Source: Flaveria trinervia
Lineage: Eukaryota > Streptophyta > Magnoliopsida > Asterales > Asteraceae
Assembly (NCBI GenBank): GCA_025506515.1
Contig: CM046454.1
Location: 32,662,465-32,726,464 of the forward strand
DNA: 64,000 nt
Direction: 5' to 3'
In this document: one piece after another, positions 33,779 to 45,646 of the stretch
Layout: each line of letters begins with the position of its first letter
Position numbering within the stretch: position 1 is the first letter of the stretch
Notes under the pieces: model-generated
What the model saw: only the letters and a program-made list of their open reading frames with translations
What the model was told of the DNA's origin: nothing
Database searches by the model: none
Position numbers and translations under genes: made by a program

Positions 33779-36588
33779 TCACATATGATTTATAAGACCA
33801 ATTGATTCTACTAAATACTCAAACCGTCCTGGTAGGAAGGCTTTAGTAAATAGATCAGCCAATTGTTTTTCTGTTGCCATTTGAATCAATATGATTAATC
33901 CTTTTTCAGAGTTATCTCTAAGAAAATGATATCGAATTTTGATATGTTTTGTTTTTGAATGTTGAACAGGATTAGTTGTTATGAACATAGCAGCTGTGTT
34001 ATCAATGTAAATTGGTGTTTTAAGAATGTTGAATCCATAATCCAGTAATTGATTTTTCAACCAAAGGATTTGAGAACATCCTGCTGATGCAGCAATGTAC
34101 TCAGCTTCTGCAGTTCAAACAGAGACATTTGTTTGTTCTTACATTGCCATGAGACTAATCTGGGACCAAGAAATTGACACCCACCAGAAGTAGATTTTCT
34201 ATCTTGACAACATCCACCATAATCACTATCTGTATATCCATATAGTTGAAAGTTACCCTCGTAAGGATACCAAAGCCCTAAGGTTGGTTTACCTTTGAGA
34301 TACCTGAATATCCTTTAGACAGCAATTAAGTGATATTCTTTCGGTTCTGATTGATACTTGGCACATATACAAACAGCATACATAATGTCTGGTCTAGATG
34401 CAGTAACATACATCAAAGATCCAATCATTGATCTGTATAATGTTTGGTCAACAGATTTTCCTTTTGAATCAGTTTCAATCTTGGTGTTAACATCTACTGG
34501 AGTTCGTATGGACTGACAGTCGTGCAACTTAAATTTCTTTAAGAGCTTGTCAACAAACTTTTGTTGATTGATGAAGATTCCATCTGTAGTTTGCTTGAAT
34601 TGAATTCCAAGAAAGAAGTTAATCTCTCCCATAGAACTCATTTGGAATCGAGATTTCATGATTTCTTCAGATTCATTGCACAATTTTGGACAGGTAGAAC
34701 CAAATATGATGTCATTAACATACACTTGTACACAAAAGATCATTATTATCCTACTTTATGAATAAAGTGGATCAATTTTCCCTCGTGTGTATCCATGTTG
34801 GATTAAGTGTGTGATAACCTCTCATACCAAATTCTAGGGGCTTGATGAAGTCCATATAAAGCTTTACTCAGTTTATATACACGATGTAGAAATTGTGCAT
34901 CCTCAAAACCTGGAGGTTGTTTCATAAACACATCGTCAGTGATTTGACCATATATAAATGCACCATTTACATCCATTTGATACACCTTAAATTTCATGAC
35001 TGAAGCATAAGCCAGAAAAACTCGAATTGATTCAAGTCTTGCAACTGGTGCAAACACTTCATCATAATCTACACCTTCTTCCTGTGTGTATCCTTGTGCA
35101 ACAAGTCTCGCTTTATTCCTTATTACAACACCACGATCATCAGTTTTATTTCTAAATAACCATTTAGTGCCAATTGCATTTTCTCCTTCAGGTAGATCCA
35201 CCAAATTCCACACTTCTTGTTTGCGGAATTGAAGTAATTCTTCTTGCATGGCTTATATCCAAACATTGTCCTTTAATGCTTTGGTAACATTTTTAGGAAC
35301 AATTTGAGAAAGAAAACAAGAGTATAAGCATATGTTTGCTTGTTCTGATTTACTCCTTGTTGTTCTCTCATTCAATGAACCAATAATCTGAGAAATTGGA
35401 TGATACTTGTGAATGCGAGATGTAGTAATCTCATCACTTTGAACATTAACATCCAGATTTGTTTGATTCAAGTTGGAAAACTCATGTATCAAAGTAGAAG
35501 AATGTGGATTGAAGTTTGGAACTTGAGTAGGTGGATTGACGAAGTAATCAAAGTTACCTGTATCAACTACATCACCTGAAATGGATGATGTTCTAGACTC
35601 CTGTATCACAAACTCATTACCATCATTAGGAATATTTTGTGATTCTTCTTGATTAATTGACTCTGAAAGATCTGAAACTGTAGTTTCATGGTTTTGTATT
35701 ATTGAATCCTTGCCAAATGACAAAAATGGGTAGTCTGAGCTTGAATCATCTGGGCCATCAGAATCTGAATCTGAATCTTCACTGAAAGATCCAAGATCTG
35801 CCCTTGAGTTCTTCTTATCTGTAGAATTAAGACAATTTGGTTGATCAAACAAATTAGATTGAAAAGAGTTTGATAATGAATCTAAGTCAAATAACCATGC
35901 AGGACCATTTGAAACTGATGGAAAAGAATTTTCCAGAAATTTAACATTGAATGTTTCAAGAATTACATTTGTCCTAGAGTTGTAGACTCGATAGGCTTTT
36001 GAAACCGATGAATATCCAACGAAAAATCCATTATGAGATTTTGCTTCAATTTTCCTAATTGATCACTTGAATTAAGAATCATAACAGGACAACCAAATGA
36101 TTTTAAAAAGTTTATGTTCGGTTTCTGCCAAACATTAACTCATATGGAGTTTTTAGTTTATCTTTGACAATTAAGATTCGATTCTGAATGAAACACGCAG
36201 TTGATATTGCTTCATCCCAAAAAGTGATAGGGATTTTTGCATCAGCTAACATAGAACGAGCAGCTTCAATCAGTGTTCTATTATTCCTTTCAGCAACTCC
36301 ATTTTGTTGAGGAGTTCTGGGAGCACTGAACTGATGAGCTATCCCTTTCTGTGCACAAACATTTCAATGTTAACATTTTTGAATTCCATTCCATTATCAC
36401 TTCTTATTATTTTCACTTTGTTTTCTAATTGATTTTCAACTTTAATGATAAATTCTTTTAGTAATTCAGTTGTTTCAGATTTGGCATAAAGAAAGAAAAC
36501 CCATGAAAATCTTGTGAAGTCATCAATGATAACTAAACAATATAATTTTTGTCCAATAATCTTGACGTTTGTTGGTCCAAAAAGGTCC
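33779..36588 (-). pseudogene. Pol relic of B: integrase core, RT, RNase H
   Basis: From right to left: integrase core (LHMDLFGPTNVKIIGQ near 36590, IIRSDNGMEFKN near 36390, then AERNNRTLIEAARSMLADAK near 36270); integrase tail with VGYSSVSKAYRVYN near 36000; a Ser/Asp-rich linker (35253-35852); RT with AIGTKWLFRNKTDDRG near 35170, QMDVNGAFIYGQI near 34960 and ALYGLHQAPRIWYE. The catalytic motif near 34715 reads YVND instead of YVDD. RNase H ends ADLFTKAFLPGRFEYLVESI before the TGA at about 33779. Several shifts and stops are present. The YVND change would by itself inactivate RT. Confidence 0.88.
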
Positions 36589-37146
36589 ATATGTAACATC
36601 TGGAGAGGTTTGGATGTTAAGTTTATAGGCTAGGACTTATAAGACGCTCTGTGTTGCTTTCCCTTCAAACATGCTGAGCAGTGATCATTTGTTGCAAACT
36701 TCTTAGATGGAAGTCCAATTACATGATTTCCTGCTACAAGCTTGTTCATGTTCTTGAAGTTTGAATGATCGAGACGCCTATGCCATAGCTAGCTTTCATG
36801 ATTTGATGCCTTTGCAATTAGGCATGTTGTTTCAGTTGAAGGATCAACTTGAGACATATCCAATTTGTATACATCTCTGTCTCTCTCAGCTGTAACAAAC
36901 ACCCAATCTTTGCTTATCTTGAAACCTGGCTTCAAAACATAACAGAATGAATCATCAAACAGAACAGAATAAGATTTGTCACATATTTAAGATACGCTTA
37001 AAAGATTAAAGTTCAACTTTGAACAAAAGTTGACTTTATCAAAGCTTATTATCCCATTGGATACTGTTCCTTCACCGGTTATTTTTCCTCCAGCATCACC
37101 ACCAAAGGCGACGTGAGTTCCATCTTTTGACTTAAAGTCTTGTAAC
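36589..37146 (-). repeat. 558-bp duplicated segment of B, left copy
   Basis: It covers the protease end and GAG-pre-integrase region and equals 56228-56785 except for about a dozen substitutions; several of these make stops here. Immediately left of it the sequence is GGTCC-ATATGTAAC, that is, the uninterrupted insertion site of element A. Its right end, TGTAAC, is fused to GCAGCGG inside the A LTR. Confidence 0.9.
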
Positions 37147-37841
37147 GCAGCGGAATAAGAACAAGAATTAGAAAAATTATAGCAAGAATTTGATATTCGT
37201 ATGCATTATGAACAAATACGGTTGTAAAGAGACAATATATTTCTGTGAAAAGGAATGTTTCAATAATATCAAATGTTTCTGCTCAATCATTCACCATTAC
37301 AATAAGGTTGACACTCCTATATAGAGTGCAATCACTGCTGATATCACGGGATAGTGACATCTGGCAGATTTGTTACAAAAATAACTAAAACTTAACAAAC
37401 TACTGAAATGTTCACAACTACTGAGAACATATCATAGTGCTAAGTATAAAACATAAAACTACTGATACGAAACTACTGAAACTACAATGACTAAAGAACA
37501 AGCTCTTCAGTCGTTTTACAAAACTACAGAAAGGAAAACATAAAACTACTGAAAGGAAACCATCATAACTACTGAAGAAGACCTCTTCAGCTGTTGTGAC
37601 AACGACTGATACTTGGTCTTCAGCACTTGTCTTCAGACTTTGTCTTCAGCACTTGTGTCTTCAGACTTTGTCTTCAGCACTTGTCTTCAGACTTTGTCTT
37701 CAGCACTTGTGTCTTCAGACTTTGTCTTCAGCACTTGTGTCTTCAGACTTTCTTCAGCTGTTGTGGACTTCAGCAGTTGTTGTGACGTCTGTGGGACTTA
37801 AGGTTTTTCTGATCCGGCTCATTGGTTCTTTTGGTCTAACA
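37147..37841 (-). repeat. 3' LTR of A, end truncated
   Basis: Begins TGTTAGACCAAAAG at 37841 and matches the 770-bp LTR 55458-56227 but stops before the last about 40 bp. The LTR sequence TGTAAT-GCAGCGG is replaced by TGTAAC-GCAGCGG, fused to B. Confidence 0.9.
37616..37750. repeat. 26/28-bp tandem array in the A LTR
   Basis: About five units of GTCTTCAGCACTTGT(GT)CTTCAGACTTT, the counterpart of the 13-bp array in D. It recurs at about 55971-56140 with small differences. Confidence 0.85.
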
Positions 37842-38058
37842 AACTCCCCCTCAACCAATGCAGCCAAAACCTTAACTTTATTGAGGTCCCACTTATTGTT
37901 GGCAATAAGATTGGTCTTTTTCCTTCTTGATCAGCTAAGAAGATGACCTAATTAATCACTGACCTGGGAATAGATTTCTGAAATTTGGTTGGCATAGGAT
38001 GGATAGGAGCCCTGGCTTTGGGGAACTGGACATAGGGATGTGGTCCTATCCATGAAAT
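37842..38058 (-). other. Polypurine tract and 3' non-coding end of A
   Basis: Minus strand GAGGGGGAGTT (37852-37842) abuts the 3' LTR. The rest, to the ORF3 stop, resembles the corresponding part of D. Confidence 0.8.
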
Positions 38059-41000
38059 CTACTTCCCATGTATAAGCTTGTAGGATTCTCTGGTGTATGC
38101 TCTGAGAAACATAATTTGTTCTTCCATGGTAAGATTTTCAGCTCCACCATCAAACAATCCTTGATGCCCATACAGCTCTGAAATGTACTTAGCCTGTTTG
38201 CCATTTTTGAGCTCAACTGTTGTGATCTGTCTGTATGCAAACTCATCTGGGTGAGTCCCTTCAAGTAACAGACTGAGCTCATTTTGTTTGACGTTCTCAA
38301 GCCTCTTGTAAACTAACCCCTTTTTAATTACTCTGTTCTCTAACATCTTTTGGGGTGGCTGTTTAGTTTCATATGCCTTCTTGAAATCTTCTACAATTTC
38401 CCAGGGTGATACTACAAGGACCACTGTGATCTCTTCATCTACGATCCTTTTTACTTGGCCCTTGTATCTCGAAGGAATGTCTTTCTTCACAATTTTGTGA
38501 GCCACCCTAGGATCAGGCCATATTCTCACCTTTTCCTTTTGATATTGAAATGTGTTAGCAAGGGTGTACAATCTCAGAGCTTCCTTCTTCATACTGATTA
38601 TTGATGAAGAAGCAGCATAAGTTTTGTCTATGCTTTTCAGCATCTCATCATCATGAAGCTTTTGTTGTTGTTCTTCTTCTATCTTTACTCTCACAGCTTC
38701 CATCTGTGAGGTGGGAGTGATGGGCATATGTTTGGCTTTAGGCAAAGTTAGGACTGTAGAAAGAGGCAGCCTATCTTCTTCCTCATCATCCTCCTCTTCT
38801 TCTTCTTTTAGCCTCAACACCCTTCTCTTCTTCTTCTTGGGTGCATCATCGGCTGTTGGTTTTGAGGGTAAAGGAGTTGGTTTAGAGGGTTGTGGTAGTG
38901 GTGATTTTGAAGTGGGAGGTTTTGCAGGTTGTTCTAGCATTCTTGTAATGAGTGAGGCTTTTGAGTGTTTTGCTAGTTCCTTTCTGTTCCCAGCACCTGC
39001 CTTATTTAGTGCTTCAATCACCAATCCCTTAGTGTATGCTTCAGACGAACAGATCTTGGTGGTTATTGCCAAGATACTATCCCTGGTCCATGACTTAATC
39101 TCGATCAATGATCTCCCAAGGTACTTTGCAATGAATCTGATCATGATCTCTAGTCTTTCTCTTTCTAATGCATCATAACTTGCCCATCTTGAGTTAATTT
39201 CTTTAACTTCAAGTCTCCTAATCTCTGAGTCAAGCTGTGCAGTATCGAACCCCTGTCTATATAGTTGATCAATAATGGAGTCCATTGATTTACTGTGTGT
39301 AGCATCCGCCATTTTGATCATCTCATCGCGTTCGAGTTCTTTTTCTTTTCCTTCAACCTTTATCTTCTTATATGTGACATGAAAGTCTTTGTGACTTTCA
39401 CCCACTTGATCAATGTCAGCTCCCTTCACAAACTCCTCTTCCTTCTCAGTCTCCTTTTCTTTCTTCCCCTCAATGCTCTTCCTCTTTGCTTTCACTGACT
39501 GACTCTCCCCCTTTTAGGTTGCATTGGTTGCAAGGGTTTGAGTAGCAGAAAGCCTTGTGCTCACAATCTCCTCCACCAAGGGTTGTATGATTGAGGGAAG
39601 CCTCTCATCCATGGTTTTGATCATAATGTCTGTGATCATTGGGGTGATGAGAGGTAGGGATTGTTGAAAGATAGAAGCTGTTTGCTCAGAGGGGTTCTGT
39701 CCCTGAGAAGCAGTGCCAGAAATAGAGGCTGGTAGCTCGGAAGTTTTGAGTGGCTGAGTGTGTGGGAGACCTTCAGGTGAAGGTGCCATCAGTGGGTTTA
39801 TGTTGGTGGCAGATGGACTTTCTTGTTGAGAGAATTGGTCAAGTATTCTTTGTAGTCTACTGACTTCTTCCTCAAGAATTGTGTTCTGGGCCAGAACATC
39901 ATAAAAGAAGCCCAGGTCATCATCAGCAGATGCTGAATCACCTGACCTCCGCTTGTAGCAGGATGTACATGCACTGGGTGTAGACCAGTTGTAGCATGTG
40001 CCCCTTTTTCTTGGAACTGGGGACTTCCAGCCTCAGGACAATGTCCTTCATCAGCTGTTGCCTCTGGTGAGGTCTTAGCTATGTTACCAGCCTCAGTCTG
40101 ATCATGTGCTGATTCAGAAGAGGTGGCAGCCTCCCCAGATGTTCTGGTCTCCATATCCACACCAGGAGATAGAACAGTTAAACCCTCGTGCTGTGGGCTA
40201 TGAGGAGCAGGTTGATCCTCTTCCTCAATTGTTGTGGTTTTCCCTTTTGTTGGTGTTTGTTGGGGAGGAGGATAGGCATGCAGCTGAGTCAGCACGTTTG
40301 CAATAATGAGAGTAGGACTTTGTGGGGCGGTTGCACTGGGGGATAGGGTAAAAGCAGTATGCACCTGGGGAATGGTGCTCTTCAATGGAAATCTCCTCAA
40401 ATGAGGAAGATCCCAGATTAGTGGGTACCCCTTCTTTGGTTGCTGCAGGCTCTTTTTGAGAGGAATCCTGAGCGGCTGTGGCTAGTGAAGTCCTTGTATC
40501 CACTAGGGGGTTATAACCAGTGGATATAGCCTGCGTTTGTGTTGCAGGGGCATCCTCAGGGGACTCATTTCCCTGAGTAGCCTTTGTTGTATTCTTTTTA
40601 GTGGGTTTGGTGGGGAATTTGGATTTGGAGGTGGTGGATGTGGGTTCCAGCTGCGTGGGTTTGCGCAGCTTGGCATCCATTTTTAGTGATTGGTCAGAGT
40701 TGTGCTGGGAGTATACTTCAGGCAATACAGCCGTAGCAGGGACTCCCAGGCCAACAAGTCCCTCAGCTTGAAGCTGGTTTTCAATTATGGCCATTATGAA
40801 CCGAGGATATAATATCCAACGGTTAGCAAGTTGTTTTTGGGCCATATCCTTGAGCTCTAAAAATAGTATTTCAGAAAATTTTAAAGGTTGTTGCTCAAGG
40901 ATGGAGTACATTACCTGTTGCCACCTTGTGGACATTTGATCCCATCATGAAGTCTTGGAGGCAAGGCAACATTTACCATATGAAATATGAGACGTTCGGC

Positions 41001-41394
41001 ATCCGAGAAATGTTTCTTCAATATGGTAGATGCACTCAGGTCACCCTGGTATCCATGCTGGGCCAATGATTGATCGATTGTGCCCTTTGGATAACCAGTT
41101 AGGAAAGTGGGATCATCCAGATTAAGGGTTTCACGAAGAGTGTCTGGAGTAATGACCACTTTTTGCCATGGACAAATGATTGAAGAGACTCTGTGTCATT
41201 CTCCTCAGAGACCAGAGTGACGTTTGTCCAGAATTGGTTAAGGATTCGGCATATATGGTGGGATTTGACAGAAAAGCCGTTTTGTAAGGTGACTGAACCA
41301 TTAAATCAATGGCGTTGTGAAACTTGGTCCAGTATGGCGATTTTGTGAGATGTGCGACACAGTTGTGTCGAGGTTTTAGTTGCATGGTCGCCAT
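38059..41394 (-). pseudogene. ORF3 of A (most complete copy), unknown function
   Basis: ATG 41394 (MATMQLKPRHNCVAHLTKSP) to TAG 38059, about 1,110 codons with a few shifts (near 41240, 40920, 40300, 39800). The longest clean stretch is 39495-38059 (478 aa). Domains in order: conserved N-terminal domain (NPTIYAESL, VVITPDTLRETLNLDDPTFL, HGYQGDLS, GLGVPATAVLPEVYSQHN); S/T/P/Q-rich linker; a Lys/Glu-rich coiled-coil-like stretch starting MKAKRKSIEGKKEKETEKEE; a proline-rich segment; basic KKKKRR next to acidic EEEEEDDEEED; conserved C-terminal region (RIWPDPRVAHKIVKKDIPSR, LLLEGTHPDEFAYR). No signal peptide or membrane span is evident, so an envelope role is not supported by sequence; a nucleic-acid or nuclear role is only a guess from the basic stretch. 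Confidence 0.85.
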
Positions 41395-42305
41395 TGATGA
41401 AGAGAGGTTACAGAGTTTTTTTGAACGTTAGGTTTGAGAAGAGAAGAAAGTAAAAACTCCGAAGGTGGGATAAGGTATTTAAAGGGTAGGGTTAGAAAAC
41501 GACTGAAGGTTTTGGTGTTAGTCATCAGTTGTTGAAACTACTAATGACGTGGTATTAACTTTCAGAGGTTTGGAATGACTGACCGTATTGGTGTGATCAA
41601 TAGTTGTTATAAAACAACTGAAGACTTGGTTTTAACCGTCAGACGTTGAAACAGCTGAAGTCTCTGATTTAGTCATTAGTAGTTATAAAACTACTCAAGA
41701 TTTAGTCATCAGTAGTTATAAAACTACTGTGGATTTAGTCATCAGTAGTTATAAAACTACTGAAGACAGTTTTGACTTCAGGTGATGAAACAACTGAGGA
41801 CTTGGTATTAGTCATCAGTAGTTGGGAAACTACTGAAGACTTTGGTTTTACCATCAGTTGTTGTAAACAACTGAAGACTTGGTGTTAGTCATCAGTAGTT
41901 GTGAAACTACTGAAGACATGGTTTTGCTTCAGTTGTTTAGAAAGAAACAGCAGTTGGGAAACTACTGAAAACAAAAAGGCTCATCAGTAGTTGTCGTCAA
42001 TTCATTGCTTTTCAGTTGTTTCATACTGTCCTCAACACGTACTCATCAGACGTTTTCATCTGTTTTCAGATGTTTCATAGGACATCAGTACGTATTTGTA
42101 TTTCTGACAACAGTAGTTGCAGCTACATCAGCTGTTGTAACTACATCAATTGTTTTAACAAATAAAGTACTTGAGTACTGAGAAGTTAAGCTCTAGTAGT
42201 TCAAAGAAAACTTCCGTGGGAAAATAACTTCAGTACTTATATATATGACAATAATAAACTAATGATCATCAGTACTTGTGAGCTGAGATCATCAGTAGTT
42301 GTCAC
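41395..42305 (-). other. Pol-ORF3 spacer of A, hairpin-rich
   Basis: No gene. It is dominated by CATCAGTAGTT...AACTACTGA words that are inverted repeats, the same vocabulary as the A and D LTRs. TACCTTATCCC near 41473 and nearby AT-rich sequence precede the ORF3 start in element orientation. Confidence 0.65.
41671..41769. repeat. Three 33-bp tandem units with hairpin potential
   Basis: Units 41671-41703, 41704-41736 and 41737-41769, each AGTCATCAGTAGTTATAAAA followed by CTACTG and a variable end. Within each unit AGTAGTT and AACTACT can pair around a short loop. Confidence 0.9.
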
Positions 42306-45300
42306 TTATTCTAGCTGCAGCATACCAAGCCTTAATACTAGGTTTTGGAAAGTTGTGCTATCCAAGGGCTTAGTGAAAATGCCTGCAAGCTCATCAGCAC
42401 TAGGAACAAATTTTGGATCAATCAGACCTTTTTCAAAACAATCTCTAATAAAATGGTGTCGGATTTCAATATGTTTAGTCCTAGAGTGCTGGACAGGATT
42501 CTTGACAATACAAAGAGCTGAAGAGTTGTCCATTAACAATGGGGTCTTAGTCTCTGTTATGCCATAATCCAATAATTTGTTTTGAAGCCAGAGTACCTGA
42601 GATGTACAGCTTGCAGCAGCAATGTACTCTGCTTCAGCAGTTGATGTAGCAACTGAGGTCTGCTTCTTACTCTGCCAAGAAATCAAGCAGTTGTCTAAGA
42701 ATTGGCATCCTCCAGAAGTGGACTTTCTTGTCAACTTACACCCTGCATAGTCACTATCAGAAAAAGCAACCAATTTACCAGAATGTCTAGTAGAATACCA
42801 TAAACCTAGAGATGGAGTGCCTTGCAAATATCTAAAGATCCTCTTGACTGCAATCAAATGAGACTCCTTAGGTGCAGCCTGAAATCTAGCACAAACACAT
42901 GTAGCAAACATAATATCTGGTCTAGAAGCTGTTAAGTACATCAAGGACCCAATCATACATCTGTAAAGTGTTCATCAACCACTTTACCTTTCTGATCTGT
43001 ATCCAGTTGTGTGGTGTTGCACATGGGAGTAGAACAGGGCTTACACTTTTGTAAATCAAACTTTTCCAAAAGATCTTTTGTGTATTTGGACTGATGAATG
43101 AAAATTCCATCAGCCTTTTGTTTGATTTGCAACCCATAAAGAACTGTAATTCTCCCATGGCAGTCATTGCAAACTTCTATTTCATCAACTTTGTAAAGGC
43201 ATCACAAAACTGTGGATCAGAGGATGCAAAAATATATCATCTACATAAATTTGAACAAGTAGATTATGCTGCCCAGCTTTCTTAATGAATAAAGTCTTAT
43301 CTATGGAGCCTCTAGTGAAATTATTTTCCAGAAGAAAGTTTGATAATGTCTCATACCAGGCTCTAGGAGCTTGTTTCAACCCATAGAGAGCCTTATCAAG
43401 CTTATACACCCAATTAGGATATTATTGTCCTCAAAACCTAGTGGTTGACATACATAAACCTCTTCTTTAATTTTCCCATACAAAAATGCACTTTTGACAT
43501 CCATTTGAAAAACTTTAAGGTTGTGATAAGCAGCATAAGCTAAAAACAATCGAATTGCTTCCGGTCTGGCTACAGGGGCAAAGGTTTCATTATAATCAAT
43601 GCCTTCCTCTTGTGAAAACCACTGTACAACCAGTCTAGCCTTGTTCTTAACAATAAGCCCATTTTCATCAGTTTTGTTCCTAAACACCCATTTAGTGCCT
43701 ATTGCACACTTACCTGGAGGTAGAGGAACCAGATCCCACACTTGCTGTATCTTGAACTGAAGAAGCTCAAGCTGCATGGCTTCAACTCATCCATTGTCCC
43801 TTAAAGCAATGTGATAGTTCTTTGGCTCTTGCTGACTAATGAAGAGAGCAAAGAAGCAAAAATTAAACAATTGACTTCTTGTTGAAACGCTGGCATTGAT
43901 ATCACCAATGATTTGAGACATAGGGTGATTTTTCAGATCTTGGTACACAATAAGATCTATGCAAGTGTTTGTAGCAGGCTCAGCAGCAACAGACGATGAT
44001 GGTGAAGCATTTCCTTGAAACCAATCAGTAGAGGGTAATTCAAAGGAAGTTGAAGTTGTAGAAATCTCATCAGCATTTGTTGTGGATTGTGCTACTGAAG
44101 CTATAGGAACATCAGGTTTAGCTGAATCAGGCAGTTGATCACTAAACTTGAAAAGGTGATTACTGATATCATCATCATCATCATCATCAGTAACACCAGA
44201 TGATGACTAGCTACAGAAGATGATGGATTCATATGATCTGCAACAGCAGGTGGTTGATAAGGAACATATTGCAGAATGTCCAGATCAACAACTCCACAAG
44301 GTTTTGTGGAATTGTATCCTTAGGGGATTCATTGAACTTCACATGCAAGTTTTTTCAACTATCTTTGTCCGACAGTTGAATACTCTATAAGCCTTGCAAG
44401 TGGATGAATACCCAACAAAATACCCTGCATCCACCTTAGAATCAAACTTTTGGAGTTGATCCTTTGTGTTGAGAATGTAACAGGGACACCAAATGCTCTA
44501 AAGAATGAAATCAAAGGGGCTAAATAATGTAAAACTTGATAAGGAGTTTTCATCAACCTCGGCTTTACTAAGGCTCTATTCTGTACATAGCAGGCTGTAT
44601 TGACAGCTTCAGCCCAAAAGGTCAGTGGCAGACCAGAATCAGTCAACATGGACCTTGCAGCTTCAATGAGGGTCCTGTTCTTTCTCTCCACTACTCCATT
44701 TTGCGCTGGAGTCCTTGGGATGCTATACTGCCTCTTGATTCCCTTTGATCAGTAAAACTCGTCAAGAGTGTGGTTTCTGAATTTAGTACCATTGTCACTC
44801 CTCACACACTTAACTGGTAGGGAATACTACTTCTCAACGTGTAGCAAAAGTTCATAATGGACTGAGCAGCCTCATCCTTTGAATGCAAGAAGAAGGTCCA
44901 TACATATCTAGAGTAATCATCCACAATTACCAGACAATATTTCTTCTTTGCCATACTCATTACCTTCACAGGACAAAAAAGATCCATGTGTAGTTGTAAG
45001 CAGGCATTAGACTTGGATTCTTCTATGGTTGGGAATGAAACTTTATGTTGTTTCCCTTTTAAGCATGCAGTGCAGATTTCATCACAATTGAACTCCTTTA
45101 TTGGAAGACCTCTCACTAAACTCTTGTGGATCAACTGATTCATGTTTTTGAGATTAACATGACCCATCCTTCTATGCCACAGTTTAGATTCTTGGAGAGA
45201 GGCCTTGGAGAACAAGCATGGATGGCCTCTTAACTCAATATTCTTTGACAGATCCAAGGCATATACTCTTCCTATCCTGTTAGCCTTTAGGAGAGTATTA

Positions 45301-45646
45301 TCCAGTACTTTGTCAATCAGGCTCAGAACCTTGGAGACAGAATCCTACAGTTTTGGCTTGTGAAAAGAGCAACATGTCCTTTGTCACACATCTGACTGAC
45401 ACTCAACAGATTGCATTTGAGATTCTCCACATGGTTGACATCATCAAATCTAATATCTCCATTAGACACAAATCCCTTTCCAATGATGTAACCTTTAGCA
45501 TCATTTCCAAATGAGACAAATCCCTTCTTTCCCTGAGAGTAATCATGAAGAAGAGAGCTGCTCCCAGTCATGTGCATGGATCCTCCACTGTCCACATACC
45601 AGATGCTTCTTTGGCATGCTGAAGAACCCTGTACAATCATAAGAAA
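42306..45646 (-). pseudogene. Pol relic of A, copy 1 (PR, INT, RT, RNase H)
   Basis: Follows the TAG at 45649-45647. Protease has WYVDSGGSMHMTGS near 45590. Integrase shows LWHRRMGHVN ... CTACLKGK, LHMDLFCP (Cys where Gly is usual) and VERKNRTLIEAARSM near 44690. RT has AIGTKWVFRNKTDENG near 43700, QMDVKSAFLYGKI near 43500 and YVDD near 43240. RNase H has FSDSDYAGC, STAEAEYIAAASC and AGIFTKPL, and pol ends GMLQLE-stop at 42306. A TGA replaces a Trp codon near 43788, as in copy 2. Many one-base shifts are not in copy 2. Confidence 0.9.

Larger units (their letters stand above)
32886..37146 (-). mobile_element. Element B, left part: 3' portion of a copia element
   Basis: Minus-strand copia of a third lineage. 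It contains RNase H, RT and integrase and the start of a 558-bp segment (36589-37146) that is repeated at 56228-56785. The 3' LTR is missing: B ends at 32886 against the truncated LTR of D. Element A and its duplication separate this part from the gag half at 56228-61523. Confidence 0.85.

Noticed and set aside
38711..39178. 155-aa plus-strand frame with a serine run
   Set aside because: Antisense of the acidic Glu/Asp run of ORF3 of A.
38059..41394. ORF3 as a retroviral-type envelope gene
   Set aside because: The position fits, but no signal peptide, membrane anchor or other envelope-like feature is visible; left as unknown function.
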